A DNA stretch of 10,614 nt from Streptosporangiaceae bacterium. GTDB lineage: Bacteria > Actinomycetota > Actinomycetes > Streptosporangiales > Streptosporangiaceae. A model generated the notes under the pieces. That model had not been told where the DNA came from. It searched no databases and saw nothing but the letters and a program-made list of their open reading frames with translations. Below, piece after piece: positions 1-7,547 of this stretch. A program made the position numbers and the translations under genes. The stretch spans positions 1-10,614 of the forward strand of contig JASIBJ010000138.1 of assembly GCA_030045215.1 (NCBI GenBank), read 5' to 3'. Numbering within the stretch: the first letter of the stretch is position 1; every line of letters starts with the position of its first letter.

Positions 1-2024
1 ACCCCCTCGGCCCGGTGCCCGCCCAGCCACCAGTAGAAACCGGCGGCGGCGGCCAGCCGCATGGCCGCCTGCACCTCATCGGCCGCGATCGCGCCTCGCA
101 TCGCGGCACCGATGTTGTCGTGCTCGGCCTCGAGTGTCGCGAGCCATTCCAGCTGCTCGGCGCGGCGAAGATGCGACTCCGCGGCCTCGGCGAGCTCGGT
201 GAAATACGCCAGATGGGCCCGGCGGGTGACGTCCGCCTCGCCTGCCTCGGCCAGCCGGTACGCCGCGTACTCCCTGATCGTGCCGATCATCCGGTAGCGC
301 GGTGCGCCGTTGCCTTCGGCCAGCAGCAGCGATTTCTCGGTCAGCGAGGTGAGCAGTTCGAGCATGTGCTCCCGCTCGACCGCGGCGTCGGCGCAGACCC
401 GCTCGGCCGCTTCCAGGCTCGCCCCGCCGGAGAACGCCGAGAGCCTGCGCAGGACGGCCCGTTCGGCGTCGGCGAGCAACTCCCAGCTCCAGTCGACCAC
501 CGCGCGCAGCGTCTTGTGCCGCGGCAACGCGGTGCGGCTGCCGCCGGTCAGCAGGCGGAACCGGTCGTCGAGCCCGTTGGCCAGCTGGTCGAGAGACATG
601 GTGCGCAACCTGGCCGCGGCCAGCTCGATCGCCAGCGGCATCCCGTCCAGCACCCGGCAGACGCGCGCCATCGTCGACAACGTGCGGGCGTCGGCCGCCA
701 GATCCTGGCGCACCGCGCCCGCCCGGTCCCGCAGCAGCCGGATGGCGGGAGAGGACTCGATCTCGCCGGCGCTGGCGTCCCGCTCCGGCAGGGCCAACGG
801 CTCGACCAGCCACAGCGCCTCACCGGTGATGCCGAGCGGTTCCCTGCTCGTCGCCAGGATCCGCAGCCGCCGGCACTCCCCCAGCACCCGATCGGCGAAC
901 GCCGCGGCCTGCTCGATCACGTGCTCGCAGTTGTCCAGGATCAGCAGCGCCTCTCGTTCGCGGATCGCGGCGATGAGCCGGTCTGTCGGCTCCGCGTTCG
1001 GCGCGCCGCCAAGCAGTGCATCTCGCAGCCCGAGCCCGGCGAGCGTCGCCTGCGCCACATCGCCGTCGGCGCCGAGTGCTGCGAGCTCCACCAGCCAGGC
1101 GCCGTCCGGCACCTCGCCAAGCAGCGTGCGCGCGGTCTCCGTGGCTAGCCTGGTCTTCCCCGAGCCGCCGGGCCCGATGAGGGTGGTCAGCCGGTGCTCC
1201 GCGAGTAGTTCCCGCACGACAGCGACATCATCCTCCCTCCCCACGAAGCTGGTGAGCTCGGCCCGAAGGTTGGTCTTCCGAGGCTCCTCCCGCCGTCCGA
1301 CCTCGCCCCGCAACAGCGCCACGTGCAGCGCTGACAGCTCGGGCGAGGGGTCGGCGCCCAGCGCGTCGGCCAGGGCTTCCCTCATGTGCTCGTAGACCAG
1401 CAATGCCTCGGTGTCGCGACCCGCTGCAGCAAGGGCATGCATCAGCGCGGCGACAAGCCGTTCCCGCACCGGATGCGCGGCCACCGCGTCGGTCAGCTCC
1501 CCGACCAGCTCAACACCGTGGCCGAGGCTGATCTCCGCCTCGAACCGATCCTCCGTCGCGGTCAGCCGGAGCCGCTCGAGCCGCGTGACCGCCGCGTCAA
1601 ACGCTGCGCTCTCCTGCAAACCGACATCCTGCATGGCTGCACCTCGCCACAATGCGAGCGCCTCACGCAGGAGTTGCACTCGCCGTGCGCCCTCCTCATG
1701 GCGGGCCTGCACGACGAGGCGTTCGAACCGCACGGCGTCGATGGCGTCGGGTTCCACTGTCAACCGGTAGCCGCCCGCCCGTCCCTCCACCAATCCGTAC
1801 GGCAGCGCCCGGCGCAGCCGGGAAGCCAGACGTTGCAAAGCGTTCGCCGAGTCGGAGGGCGGGCTCTCACCCCAGATCCAGTCGATCAACGTCGCCCTCG
1901 GGACGACGTGGCCTGGTTCGAGCGCGAGCGCGATCAGCAGCGCGCGCAACCGGGCGCCGGGCACGTTGGCCACGACGCCGTCGTCCGCGCAAACCTCAAA
2001 CGACCCAAGCATCCCGATATGCAC
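1..2024 (-). CDS. AfsR/SARP-family transcriptional regulator with BTAD and NB-ARC ATPase domains (C-terminus cut by window edge)
   Basis: A large cytoplasmic transcriptional activator of the AfsR type, read as about 674 codons before it leaves the window. Residues 1-90 form an OmpR-like winged helix, starting MHIGMLGSFEV and ending at GGYRLTV. Residues 95-245 are the helical bacterial transcriptional activation domain (BTAD). From about 262 (SFVGRE) an NB-ARC/STAND ATPase begins: Walker A GPGGSGKT at 284-291, Walker B LLILDN with its Asp at 364, then a winged-helix stretch with RYRMIGTIREYA. The last visible part starts the C-terminal helical (TPR-like) region. Family members usually run to 900-1100 residues, so roughly a third is missing. 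The GTG start at 2024 is chosen because GGGAG lies 9 nt upstream and translation then opens exactly at the DNA-binding domain; the in-frame ATG four codons later is less likely. It lies downstream of, and on the same strand as, the exporter and DUF4097 genes. Its targets are not shown by the sequence. Confidence 0.93.
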   Translation of the reverse strand, partial: MHIGMLGSFEVCADDGVVANVPGARLRALLIALALEPGHVVPRATLIDWIWGESPPSDSANALQRLASRLRRALPYGLVEGRAGGYRLTVEPDAIDAVRFERLVVQARHEEGARRVQLLREALALWRGAAMQDVGLQESAAFDAAVTRLERLRLTATEDRFEAEISLGHGVELVGELTDAVAAHPVRERLVAALMHALAAAGRDTEALLVYEHMREALADALGADPSPELSALHVALLRGEVGRREEPRKTNLRAELTSFVGREDDVAVVRELLAEHRLTTLIGPGGSGKTRLATETARTLLGEVPDGAWLVELAALGADGDVAQATLAGLGLRDALLGGAPNAEPTDRLIAAIREREALLILDNCEHVIEQAAAFADRVLGECRRLRILATSREPLGITGEALWLVEPLALPERDASAGEIESSPAIRLLRDRAGAVRQDLAADARTLSTMARVCRVLDGMPLAIELAAARLRTMSLDQLANGLDDRFRLLTGGSRTALPRHKTLRAVVDWSWELLADAERAVLRRLSAFSGGASLEAAERVCADAAVEREHMLELLTSLTEKSLLLAEGNGAPRYRMIGTIREYAAYRLAEAGEADVTRRAHLAYFTELAEAAESHLRRAEQLEWLATLEAEHDNIGAAMRGAIAADEVQAAMRLAAAAGFYWWLGGHRAEG

Positions 2025-2113
2025 TAGCTGATTCTCCCACGCTGGCCCATCCTGCGATCCGCGGAGGCCGCTCCAGCCTCGAACACTTTCGCAGCTAACC
2101 TGGGCGCGAATCG

Positions 2114-2127
2114 ATTATCTTCGAAGA
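2114..2127 (-). promoter_or_regulatory. AT-rich -10-like box and 10-bp palindrome upstream of the AfsR-like gene
   Basis: The 185-bp gap between the DUF4097 stop and the regulator start contains one AT-rich patch. On the minus strand it reads GATAAT (5 of 6 matches to TATAAT), directly after a perfect palindrome TCTTCGAAGA at 2118-2127. No convincing -35 hexamer sits 16-18 bp upstream. If used, it would give the regulator its own transcript with a leader of about 80 nt. The rest of the gap shows no gene and no clear terminator, so read-through from DUF4097 is equally possible. Confidence 0.25.
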
Positions 2128-2209
2128 AGAGAGCGACACCCACTCTGGTGCTCCGTGAACGCACCGACTTCATTGCCGGATCCCTCTGCCTTTGGTTCTC
2201 GCCCCTGGG

Positions 2210-3046
2210 TCAGCTTGCAGTGCGCTGAACGACGATGTCGCCATGCCGGGTGCGGGCGCGGACAGTGAGCTTGTCGTCGAAGGGGCCAAGGCTCTCCCGC
2301 GACGGAACGGAGTTGCGCACCGATCCCCGCTCGCTGTTGGCGTCCACCTGGGCAGCAGTGCCCTCGCTGATGCCGATCTCGATGTTCTCCGAGCGGTTCA
2401 GCAGCTCCGCCTGGCCGCGTGTCAGCCGGCCGATACGGATGGCCCCGTCGCCTGTTTTGGCGGTGACGCTACCGTCGGCGCGCTCGATGTCGAAGCCGCC
2501 GCGGCCACTGCTGAGATCGAGGTCGGCGCAGGCGTGCCCGATCCAGATCTGGCCGGCCGAGCTCGAGAGCCTCAGATTTCCCTTGACCTCGCCAATCCGC
2601 ATTGCGAACGCCCCGCCGTCAATGCTGGCGCGCCCGGCGAGGTGCCCGACCGCGGCCTCACCAGCCGCGATATTTGCCTGCAGCGCGTCGATGCGATCGA
2701 GCTGGACCCGGCCCGATGCCATGTGCAGCTCGCACTCGCTCAGCGCGCCCGCAGCGTGAACCCACGAGTGCGCCAGGTACGCGACCAGGCTTGACCCGGC
2801 GGGCAGGTCGATCGCGATGGCGACAGAACCGTTCTTGTCCCCGGGGACGGTCGTTTTCACCGATAGCTGACCGCCAGCGAAATCGACCCTGGTTTTGCTG
2901 GCCACCTTGACGTCCGACGGACTCGCTTCGTTGACGGCTTCGACCAGTACCACGGTGTCGGTCCGGTCGCTCGCGGTGATCCGCACCCGAGCACCGGCGA
3001 CCTGCACGGTGGCGGCGACGGGCCCTGGCGTGCCGAATGTAGGCAT
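2210..3046 (-). CDS. DUF4097 family beta-strand-repeat protein
   Basis: A 278-residue protein of the DUF4097 family, of unknown biochemical role, predicted to fold as a right-handed beta solenoid. The N-terminus (MPTFGTPGPVAATVQVAG, then VRITASDRTDTVV) is the characteristic opening of actinobacterial members. Residues 100-270 are short repeated beta strands with alternating Gly/Asp turns, such as LRLSSSAGQIWIG, VTAKTGDGAIRIG and VRARTRHGDIVVQR. There is no signal peptide or membrane helix, so it is probably cytoplasmic or membrane-associated through a partner. The ATG start has AAGGGAG at 3054-3060, 7 nt upstream. It begins 60 nt after the permease stop on the same strand, suggesting one transcript with the exporter. 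The family assignment is firm; a role as accessory or sensor for the transporter is inference from position. Confidence 0.9.
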   Translation of the reverse strand: MPTFGTPGPVAATVQVAGARVRITASDRTDTVVLVEAVNEASPSDVKVASKTRVDFAGGQLSVKTTVPGDKNGSVAIAIDLPAGSSLVAYLAHSWVHAAGALSECELHMASGRVQLDRIDALQANIAAGEAAVGHLAGRASIDGGAFAMRIGEVKGNLRLSSSAGQIWIGHACADLDLSSGRGGFDIERADGSVTAKTGDGAIRIGRLTRGQAELLNRSENIEIGISEGTAAQVDANSERGSVRNSVPSRESLGPFDDKLTVRARTRHGDIVVQRTAS

Positions 3047-3106
3047 GACAACTCTCCCTTTGTCTCCTGCTTGATCTGCTGGCGGGTGGCTGCGCTGACC
3101 CCGAGA

Positions 3107-3850
3107 TCACGCGCGCCGGCTGAATGTCGCCAGCGCCCAGAGGTATCCGACGACGGCGGCACCGACGCACCAGGCGAGGGCGGCGACCGCGTGGCCAGCC
3201 GTTGGCTGACCCGTGAGCAGCCCCCGCAGGGTTTCGATGATCGGAGTGAAGGGCTGATATTCCGCGAACTGCCTGAACCCGGCCTTCATCGTGTCAGCGG
3301 GTACGATCGCGCTGCTCAGGAACGGCAGCAAGATCAGCGGCACGACGCCCATGGCCGCCGACTCCGGCGTCTTCGCAGCCAATCCAAAGGCGACCGCGAG
3401 CCAGATGGTCGCGATACACGCCACCACGATGAAGCCGGCTGCGGCGAGCCAGTCGAGGAAACTCGCGGACGTGCGGAATCCCAGCGCGAAAGCCACCCCG
3501 ATGATGGCCGCGATGGCGATCAGGCTCCGCAGCATGCTGGCGACCACCTGAGCGTTCAGCACGGCACCACGGGAGATGTCCATGACCTTAAACCGGTTGA
3601 TGATGCCCTTCGTCATGTCCGAGTTCACCGCTGTCGCGGTCGCACTCAGCCCGTAAGTGATTGCCAGCACGATCATGCCCGGCGTCACGTAATCGACGTA
3701 GTCGACGCCGACGTTGAAGGCGCCGCCGATTACGCATACGAACATCACCATGATCAGGATCGGCAACAAGACGGCGTTGAACACGGTGAGCGGGTCCCGG
3801 AGGGTGTGCTTGAAGTTGCGACGCAGCATGATCGTCGAATCGGTCCTCAT
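3107..3850 (-). CDS. ABC-2 type transporter permease, DrrB-like
   Basis: Membrane-spanning half of an ABC-2 exporter, 247 residues, the usual size for DrrB-type permeases. Six hydrophobic segments can be read at about residues 22-45, 55-75, 104-125, 130-158, 165-184 and 219-242. A short basic cytoplasmic N-terminus (MLRRNFKHTLRDP) precedes the first. The stretch YQPFTPIIETLRGLL near residues 198-212, before the last helix, is typical of the family. The start codon overlaps the stop of the ATPase gene by ATGA (3847-3850), with GAGGAG at 3859-3864 as ribosome site, so the two are translationally coupled. It should form a heterotetramer with the ATPase in the plasma membrane and export a hydrophobic compound. 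Homologues export antibiotics such as daunorubicin, but the substrate here is unknown. Confidence 0.93.
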   Translation of the reverse strand: MRTDSTIMLRRNFKHTLRDPLTVFNAVLLPILIMVMFVCVIGGAFNVGVDYVDYVTPGMIVLAITYGLSATATAVNSDMTKGIINRFKVMDISRGAVLNAQVVASMLRSLIAIAAIIGVAFALGFRTSASFLDWLAAAGFIVVACIATIWLAVAFGLAAKTPESAAMGVVPLILLPFLSSAIVPADTMKAGFRQFAEYQPFTPIIETLRGLLTGQPTAGHAVAALAWCVGAAVVGYLWALATFSRRA

Positions 3851-4791
3851 CGTGCGTTCTCCTCTGTGCTTGCGCGGCCGGTGAGGGCGAGGAAGACGTC
3901 GTCGAGGTCCGGGGTGTGCACGGAGAACTCTTCGACGTCGATCGAGTGCTCATCGAGTCTGTTCAGCAGAGCCCGCAGAGATTTCGCGCCACCATCACTG
4001 CGAACCCGCAGTGTCACGGCCTCGTCGTCTCGCGTGGAGCCGGTCAAGACCCGCGCGGCCGCGTCCAGTTCGGCGACGTCGGCAAACCGGAGCCGGACAT
4101 GGCTGCCGGAAACCTGACGCTTGAGCTCGTCGGGAGTGCCCTGCGCGACCAGGCGACCTTGGTCGAGGACCGCGATCCGGTCGGCGAGCTGATCGGCTTC
4201 CTCGAGGTACTGGGTGGTGAGGAAGACGGTGACACCGTCGGCCACCAGCTCGCGGATGATGTCCCACATCGTGCGGCGGCTGCGCGGGTCCAGTCCCGTC
4301 GTCGGCTCGTCCAGGAAGATGATCTGGGGGGTGCCGACCAGTGTCATCGCCAGATCCAGCTTCCGGCGCATCCCCCCGGAGTAGGTCGTCGCCAGCTTCT
4401 GCGCCGACCCGGCCAAGTCGAACCGCTCCAGCAGGTCCATGACGAGTCGTCTGGCCTCGGCGGAACGCAGGTGCTTGAGGTCCGCCATCAGCTGCAGGTT
4501 CTCCTGTCCCGTCAGCAGCTCGTCCACGGCGGCGAACTGACCGGTGACCCCGATTGCCGCGCGCACGGCCTTGGGCTCGGTCGCGACATCGTGCCCGGCA
4601 ACGCGGACCGTCCCGGCGTCAGCCTTCATCAGCGTGGTGAGCACGTTCACCGCCGTTGTCTTGCCCGCCCCGTTCGGGCCGAGCAGAGAGAAGACCGTGC
4701 CCGCCCGAACATCGAGATCGATGCCATCGAGGACGGTCTTGTCTTTGAATGACTTCCGCAGCCCTGAAACTGCGATCGCTGAATTGCTCAT
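3847..4791 (-). CDS. ABC exporter ATP-binding protein, DrrA-like
   Basis: Nucleotide-binding subunit of the exporter, 314 residues from the chosen start. It shows Walker A GPNGAGKTT (38-46), Q-loop Gln85 in VTGQFAAVDE, ABC signature YSGGM (137-141), and Walker B IIFLDEP (157-163) with catalytic Glu162. The switch position reads TTQYLEEAD, so Gln194 stands where most ABC ATPases have His; this substitution recurs in DrrA-type ATPases. A C-terminal extension from about residue 215 corresponds to the DrrA/DUF4162 accessory domain. The ATG at 4791 (MSNSAIAVSGLRK) is preferred over the in-frame ATG at 4854, because the 21 extra residues are unlike the family and would be encoded by the phased direct repeats that look regulatory. 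Only a weak GGTGG precedes it. First gene of the exporter operon; it overlaps the permease by 4 nt. Confidence 0.93.
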   Translation of the reverse strand: MSNSAIAVSGLRKSFKDKTVLDGIDLDVRAGTVFSLLGPNGAGKTTAVNVLTTLMKADAGTVRVAGHDVATEPKAVRAAIGVTGQFAAVDELLTGQENLQLMADLKHLRSAEARRLVMDLLERFDLAGSAQKLATTYSGGMRRKLDLAMTLVGTPQIIFLDEPTTGLDPRSRRTMWDIIRELVADGVTVFLTTQYLEEADQLADRIAVLDQGRLVAQGTPDELKRQVSGSHVRLRFADVAELDAAARVLTGSTRDDEAVTLRVRSDGGAKSLRALLNRLDEHSIDVEEFSVHTPDLDDVFLALTGRASTEENAR

Positions 4792-4813
4792 GCGACCACC
4801 ATCGGGGCCCGCT

Positions 4814-4853
4814 CTGTCACCCGCCTGACACGCCCCTGACACGATCACTGACA
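4814..4853 (-). promoter_or_regulatory. Helically phased direct repeats, candidate SARP/OmpR-type activator site
   Basis: On the minus strand, hexamer TGTCAG occurs at 4848-4853, 4836-4841 and 4825-4830, and a one-base variant TGACAG at 4814-4819. Spacings are 12, 11 and 11 bp. The middle two copies share the nine bases CGTGTCAGG. The array ends 22 bp before the ATPase start codon. Regulators with an OmpR-like winged helix, including SARPs, PhoP and AfsR, bind tandem direct repeats about 11 bp apart, and an AfsR-like protein is encoded about 1.8 kb downstream. No good -10 box is visible at the expected distance after the last repeat, so which protein uses the site, and whether it activates or represses, is open. 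Confidence 0.5.
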
Positions 4854-4892
4854 TGCCGGGTGGCGCATGGCGGGGGTGGCTGGCTGGGGAGA

Positions 4893-4918
4893 GTTATTGT
4901 CGCCCCCGCGACAATAAC
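4893..4918 (-). terminator. Perfect 11-bp stem-loop after the DUF885 gene: candidate terminator or operator
   Basis: Arms GTTATTGTCGC and GCGACAATAAC are exactly complementary over 11 bp around a 4-base loop. The structure starts about 80 nt past the DUF885 stop and before the exporter's direct repeats, the right place to separate the two units. There is no U-run after the stem, which is common in actinomycetes, and the stem base is AT-rich rather than GC-rich. A palindromic operator for a dimeric repressor is therefore a fair alternative. Confidence 0.45.
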
Positions 4919-4997
4919 CTTCCCCGGCCACGCGGGCGTGCGACTGTTTATCCCCGTTTGTCCGGTTGAGCCGGGCCGATAGTGGCCCAGGGCGGGG

Positions 4998-6713
4998 TTA
5001 CAGGCGCGCGAGCTCGTCGGCCAGGTCGTCCAGGCCCAGTGAGCCGAGCGAGAGCGCCGCCATGTGCCAGGACTTCAGGTCGAAGCTGTCGCCGCGCGCG
5101 GCTCGGGCCGCCTCCCGGCCCGCCAGCCACGCGCGCTCGCCGAGCTTGTAGCTAATGGCCTGGGCCGGCAGGCCGAGATACCGCATGACCTCGCTCCGGC
5201 TGTACTCCCGGTCCCGGCCGAGCTGGGCAACGAAGAACTCCAGCGCCAGCTCCGGCGTCCATACCTGGCCGGCGAACATCGGCGAGTCGGCGGGCACCGT
5301 GAGCCGCAGGTGCATGCCGATATCGACGATGACCCGGATCGCGCGCGTCAGCTGCGCCTCAAGGTAACCGAGCCGCGCGCCCGGCGCCTCGAGGTAGCCA
5401 AGCTCGTCCATCAGCCGCTCGGCGTACAGCGCCCAGCCTTCGGAGCAGGCGCTCACATCGCCGATGCTGGTCTGATAGGTCGACAGCCGTTTGGCCAGAT
5501 AGCACCACTGGGCCAGCTGCAGGTGATGGCCGGGCACGCCCTCGTGATACCAGGTGCTGTACAAGTGCCACATCGGGAACCTCGTCTGGCCCAGCGTCGG
5601 CAGCCAGGTTTGGCCCGGCCGGGAGAAGTCCTCCGACGGGCCGCTGTAGTACGGCGCCGCTGCGCTGCCCGCGGGCGCGATCTTGGCCTCGACGACCTTG
5701 ACCGGATCGGCCAGGTCGAAATGCGTCCCGTCGAGATCGGCCATCACTTCGTCCATCAGCCCCTGCAGCCGGGACCGGATCTCGTCAACGCCCTGGATCA
5801 CCTCGCCGTGTTCCTCGACGTGCGCGATCGCCTGAAGCACGGTCGAGCCGGGCAGGATCCGGTCAGCCTCGGCGACCATTTGCGCGCGGATCTCGTGGAA
5901 CTGCGCCCAGCCCCATTCATAGGTCTGCGTCAGGTCGATCCGGGCGCCGTTCCAGCGCCGGACCGCGAGGTGGTAGCGCTCCGCGCCGACGCCATCAGGG
6001 GTGCCCTCCGCTCCGGCCAGGTAGTCAGACCGCAGCCAGTCGCGCAGGCCGGCGATCGCGGCGTCGGCGGCTGGGCACACCCGGTCAAGCTGGGCCCGCA
6101 GCGCCGGCGCCCCGGCCACCCCGGCCGCGAAGCCCGCGAACCACCCGGTCCCGTTTGTCTGCCAGCCCGCGAGCTGATCGGCCAGCGAGCTGATGAGCGT
6201 CGCAGACTCGTACTTGCCATGCTCCGCGCTCACGATGAGTGCGGCGCGGTAACCGTCCACCGCATCGGGGACGCGCCCGATCCGGGCCGCGATCACGGCC
6301 CAGTCGTCGTCGGTGGCAGCGGGCATGAGCAGGAGCGCGTCGCGTATCTGGTGCGGCGGCGCGAGCAGATTGGAGACCGTCCGCAGATTCTCGCCGGCCT
6401 CGCTGACCGCCAGCTCGGTCTCCAGCCGCTCCCGGAGCAGCCGCGCGCACCGGCGCTCGTCGGCGTTGGCCAGTCCGCCCGCAGCGCCGGCCTCTTGCTC
6501 AGCCCCGGCCAGCGAAGCCAGGGTGGAGCGCAGGAGGTCGTCAAGTGCCTCCTGGCCGGCGGGCGAGAAATCACGCAGCCGGTCTTGCCCGACCGGCAGC
6601 CCGAGATAGGTAGCCACGAGCGGATCAAGCTCGGCGAGCGCATGCACGAACGCGTCCGCCAGGTCGCGGATTCGCCGGTCGGGATGCTCCGTTACGTCGG
6701 CCATATCCAGCAT
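4998..6713 (-). CDS. DUF885 family protein, putative zinc metallohydrolase
   Basis: A full-length DUF885 protein of 571 residues (the family is usually 550-600), related by motif to zinc metallopeptidases; its substrate is not known. Key signs are YHEGVPGHHLQ with His390, Glu391, His396 and His397, and SEGWALYAERL with Glu425 about 35 residues later, a likely third metal ligand. The His-Glu spacing differs from classical HExxH but is the usual form in this family. Other family-like stretches are SRPGQTWLPTLGQTRFPMWHLY ahead of the motif, here spanning roughly residues 367-388, and PAQAISYKLGERAW near the C-terminus. No signal peptide, so cytoplasmic. The start is 6713 or the second ATG at 6704; neither has a strong ribosome site, and the second would suit a leaderless transcript. 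Transcribed divergently from the SDR gene across 52 bp; no operon partner on its own strand is evident. Confidence 0.9.
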   Translation of the reverse strand: MLDMADVTEHPDRRIRDLADAFVHALAELDPLVATYLGLPVGQDRLRDFSPAGQEALDDLLRSTLASLAGAEQEAGAAGGLANADERRCARLLRERLETELAVSEAGENLRTVSNLLAPPHQIRDALLLMPAATDDDWAVIAARIGRVPDAVDGYRAALIVSAEHGKYESATLISSLADQLAGWQTNGTGWFAGFAAGVAGAPALRAQLDRVCPAADAAIAGLRDWLRSDYLAGAEGTPDGVGAERYHLAVRRWNGARIDLTQTYEWGWAQFHEIRAQMVAEADRILPGSTVLQAIAHVEEHGEVIQGVDEIRSRLQGLMDEVMADLDGTHFDLADPVKVVEAKIAPAGSAAAPYYSGPSEDFSRPGQTWLPTLGQTRFPMWHLYSTWYHEGVPGHHLQLAQWCYLAKRLSTYQTSIGDVSACSEGWALYAERLMDELGYLEAPGARLGYLEAQLTRAIRVIVDIGMHLRLTVPADSPMFAGQVWTPELALEFFVAQLGRDREYSRSEVMRYLGLPAQAISYKLGERAWLAGREAARAARGDSFDLKSWHMAALSLGSLGLDDLADELARL

Positions 6714-6753
6714 TCTGCCCGACCCGTGCGCTGCGGGCGCGCGGCCCTGACGT

Positions 6754-6759
6754 TAAGGT
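6754..6759 (+). promoter_or_regulatory. TANNNT -10 box placed for leaderless transcription of the SDR gene
   Basis: TAAGGT fits the actinomycete -10 form TANNNT and ends 6 nt before the GTG at 6766, so transcription could begin at the start codon. The embedded AAGG could instead be read as a short Shine-Dalgarno site. No strong -35 hexamer is visible in the 52-bp divergent gap. Confidence 0.35.
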
Positions 6760-6765
6760 CATCCG

Positions 6766-7518
6766 GTGACTAATCGCTGCGTTCTGGTAACGGGGTCGTC
6801 TCGTGGCATAGGCCGTGCCATCGCGGAGGCTTTCGCCGCGGCCGGTGACAGGGTCGCCATCCATCACCGGGCCTCCCCGGCGCTCGCCGCGGATCTGCTG
6901 GCGAGCCTGCCGGGCACCGGGCACATCATCGTCCAGGCGGACCTGGCCGACCCGGACGCGGTCAAGTCCATGGTGGACACGGCCGCCGGCCAGCTCGGCG
7001 GTCTTGACGTCCTGGTCAACAACGCGGCCAATTTCGCCGCCCATCCGATCACCGAGGTGTCCTACGAGCAGTGGCAGGCCGCCTGGCAGACCACGATCGG
7101 CGTCAACCTGATCGGGTCGGCTAATGTCACCTGGTGCGCTGTCCGGCACATGATCCCTCGCGGCGGCGGCCAGATCGTGAATGTGTCCTCGCGCGGCGCG
7201 TTCCGCGGTGAGCCGAACCAGCCCGCCTACGGCGCCAGCAAGGCCGGCCTCAACGCCTTCGGCCAGTCGATGGCGCTGGCACTGGCGCCGTACAACATCA
7301 CGGTCGCCGCGGTCGCGCCGGGATTTGTCGAGACCGACATGGCGGCCGCCCATCTGCAGGGCACCCGCGGCGAGACGATCAGGGCGCAGAGCCCGTTCGG
7401 GCGGGTCGCCAGGCCCGATGAGGTCGCCAGCGCCGTGCTGTTCCTCGCATCGCCGGAGGCGCAGTGGGCCAGTGGCGCGATCCTCGACCTGAACGGCGCC
7501 TCGTACCTGCGGACCTGA
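6766..7518 (+). CDS. Short-chain dehydrogenase/reductase (FabG-like classical SDR)
   Basis: An NAD(P)-dependent cytoplasmic oxidoreductase of 250 residues, the standard classical SDR size. The Rossmann nucleotide site TGSSRGIG is at residues 9-16, and the adenine-pocket stabilising NNAA at 85-88. The catalytic set is Asn114, Ser142 (in IVNVSSRGAF), Tyr155 and Lys159 (YGASK). PGFVETDM near 190 and the C-terminal SGAILDLNGA are typical of 3-oxoacyl-ACP-reductase-like members. The residue after the first beta strand favours neither NAD nor NADP clearly. The GTG start puts the first beta strand at its normal position. It is divergent from the DUF885 gene and 29 bp upstream of the yjbQ gene, which could share its transcript. 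Family and catalytic residues are certain; the substrate is not identifiable. Confidence 0.94.
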   Translation: MTNRCVLVTGSSRGIGRAIAEAFAAAGDRVAIHHRASPALAADLLASLPGTGHIIVQADLADPDAVKSMVDTAAGQLGGLDVLVNNAANFAAHPITEVSYEQWQAAWQTTIGVNLIGSANVTWCAVRHMIPRGGGQIVNVSSRGAFRGEPNQPAYGASKAGLNAFGQSMALALAPYNITVAAVAPGFVETDMAAAHLQGTRGETIRAQSPFGRVARPDEVASAVLFLASPEAQWASGAILDLNGASYLRT

Positions 7519-7533
7519 GCAAGGCGGTGGTCT

Positions 7534-7539
7534 TACAGT
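7534..7539 (+). promoter_or_regulatory. TANNNT -10 box placed for leaderless transcription of the yjbQ gene
   Basis: TACAGT fits TANNNT and ends 8 nt before the ATG at 7548. There is no Shine-Dalgarno sequence in the usual window; the nearest purine run (GGTGG) ends about 17 nt upstream. A leaderless mRNA starting at or just before the ATG is a reasonable reading, although co-transcription from the SDR gene 29 bp upstream is also possible. No clear -35 is seen. Confidence 0.35.
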
Positions 7540-7547
7540 CTGTAGCC

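Noticed and set aside
15..2098. Plus-strand open frames across the left region (15-1148, 310-1395, 1386-2027, 1652-2098)
   Set aside because: These mirror the minus-strand AfsR-like gene, whose winged-helix, BTAD and NB-ARC motifs read without interruption to the window edge. None of the plus-strand translations resembles a protein.
4792..4854. Start of the ABC ATPase at the upstream ATG (4854)
   Set aside because: The extra 21 residues are not part of the ABC fold and would be encoded by the phased direct repeats. The ATG at 4791 begins at the normal family N-terminus.
5064..6773. A 569-codon open frame antisense to the DUF885 gene
   Set aside because: Its translation is Arg/Gln/Pro/Gly-rich with no recognisable motif, while the opposite strand encodes a complete DUF885 protein with its motifs. 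Long antisense frames are normal in GC-rich DNA.
7464..7547. Longer yjbQ start at 7464
   Set aside because: It would overlap the SDR coding sequence by 55 bp and add a 28-residue extension that the family lacks.
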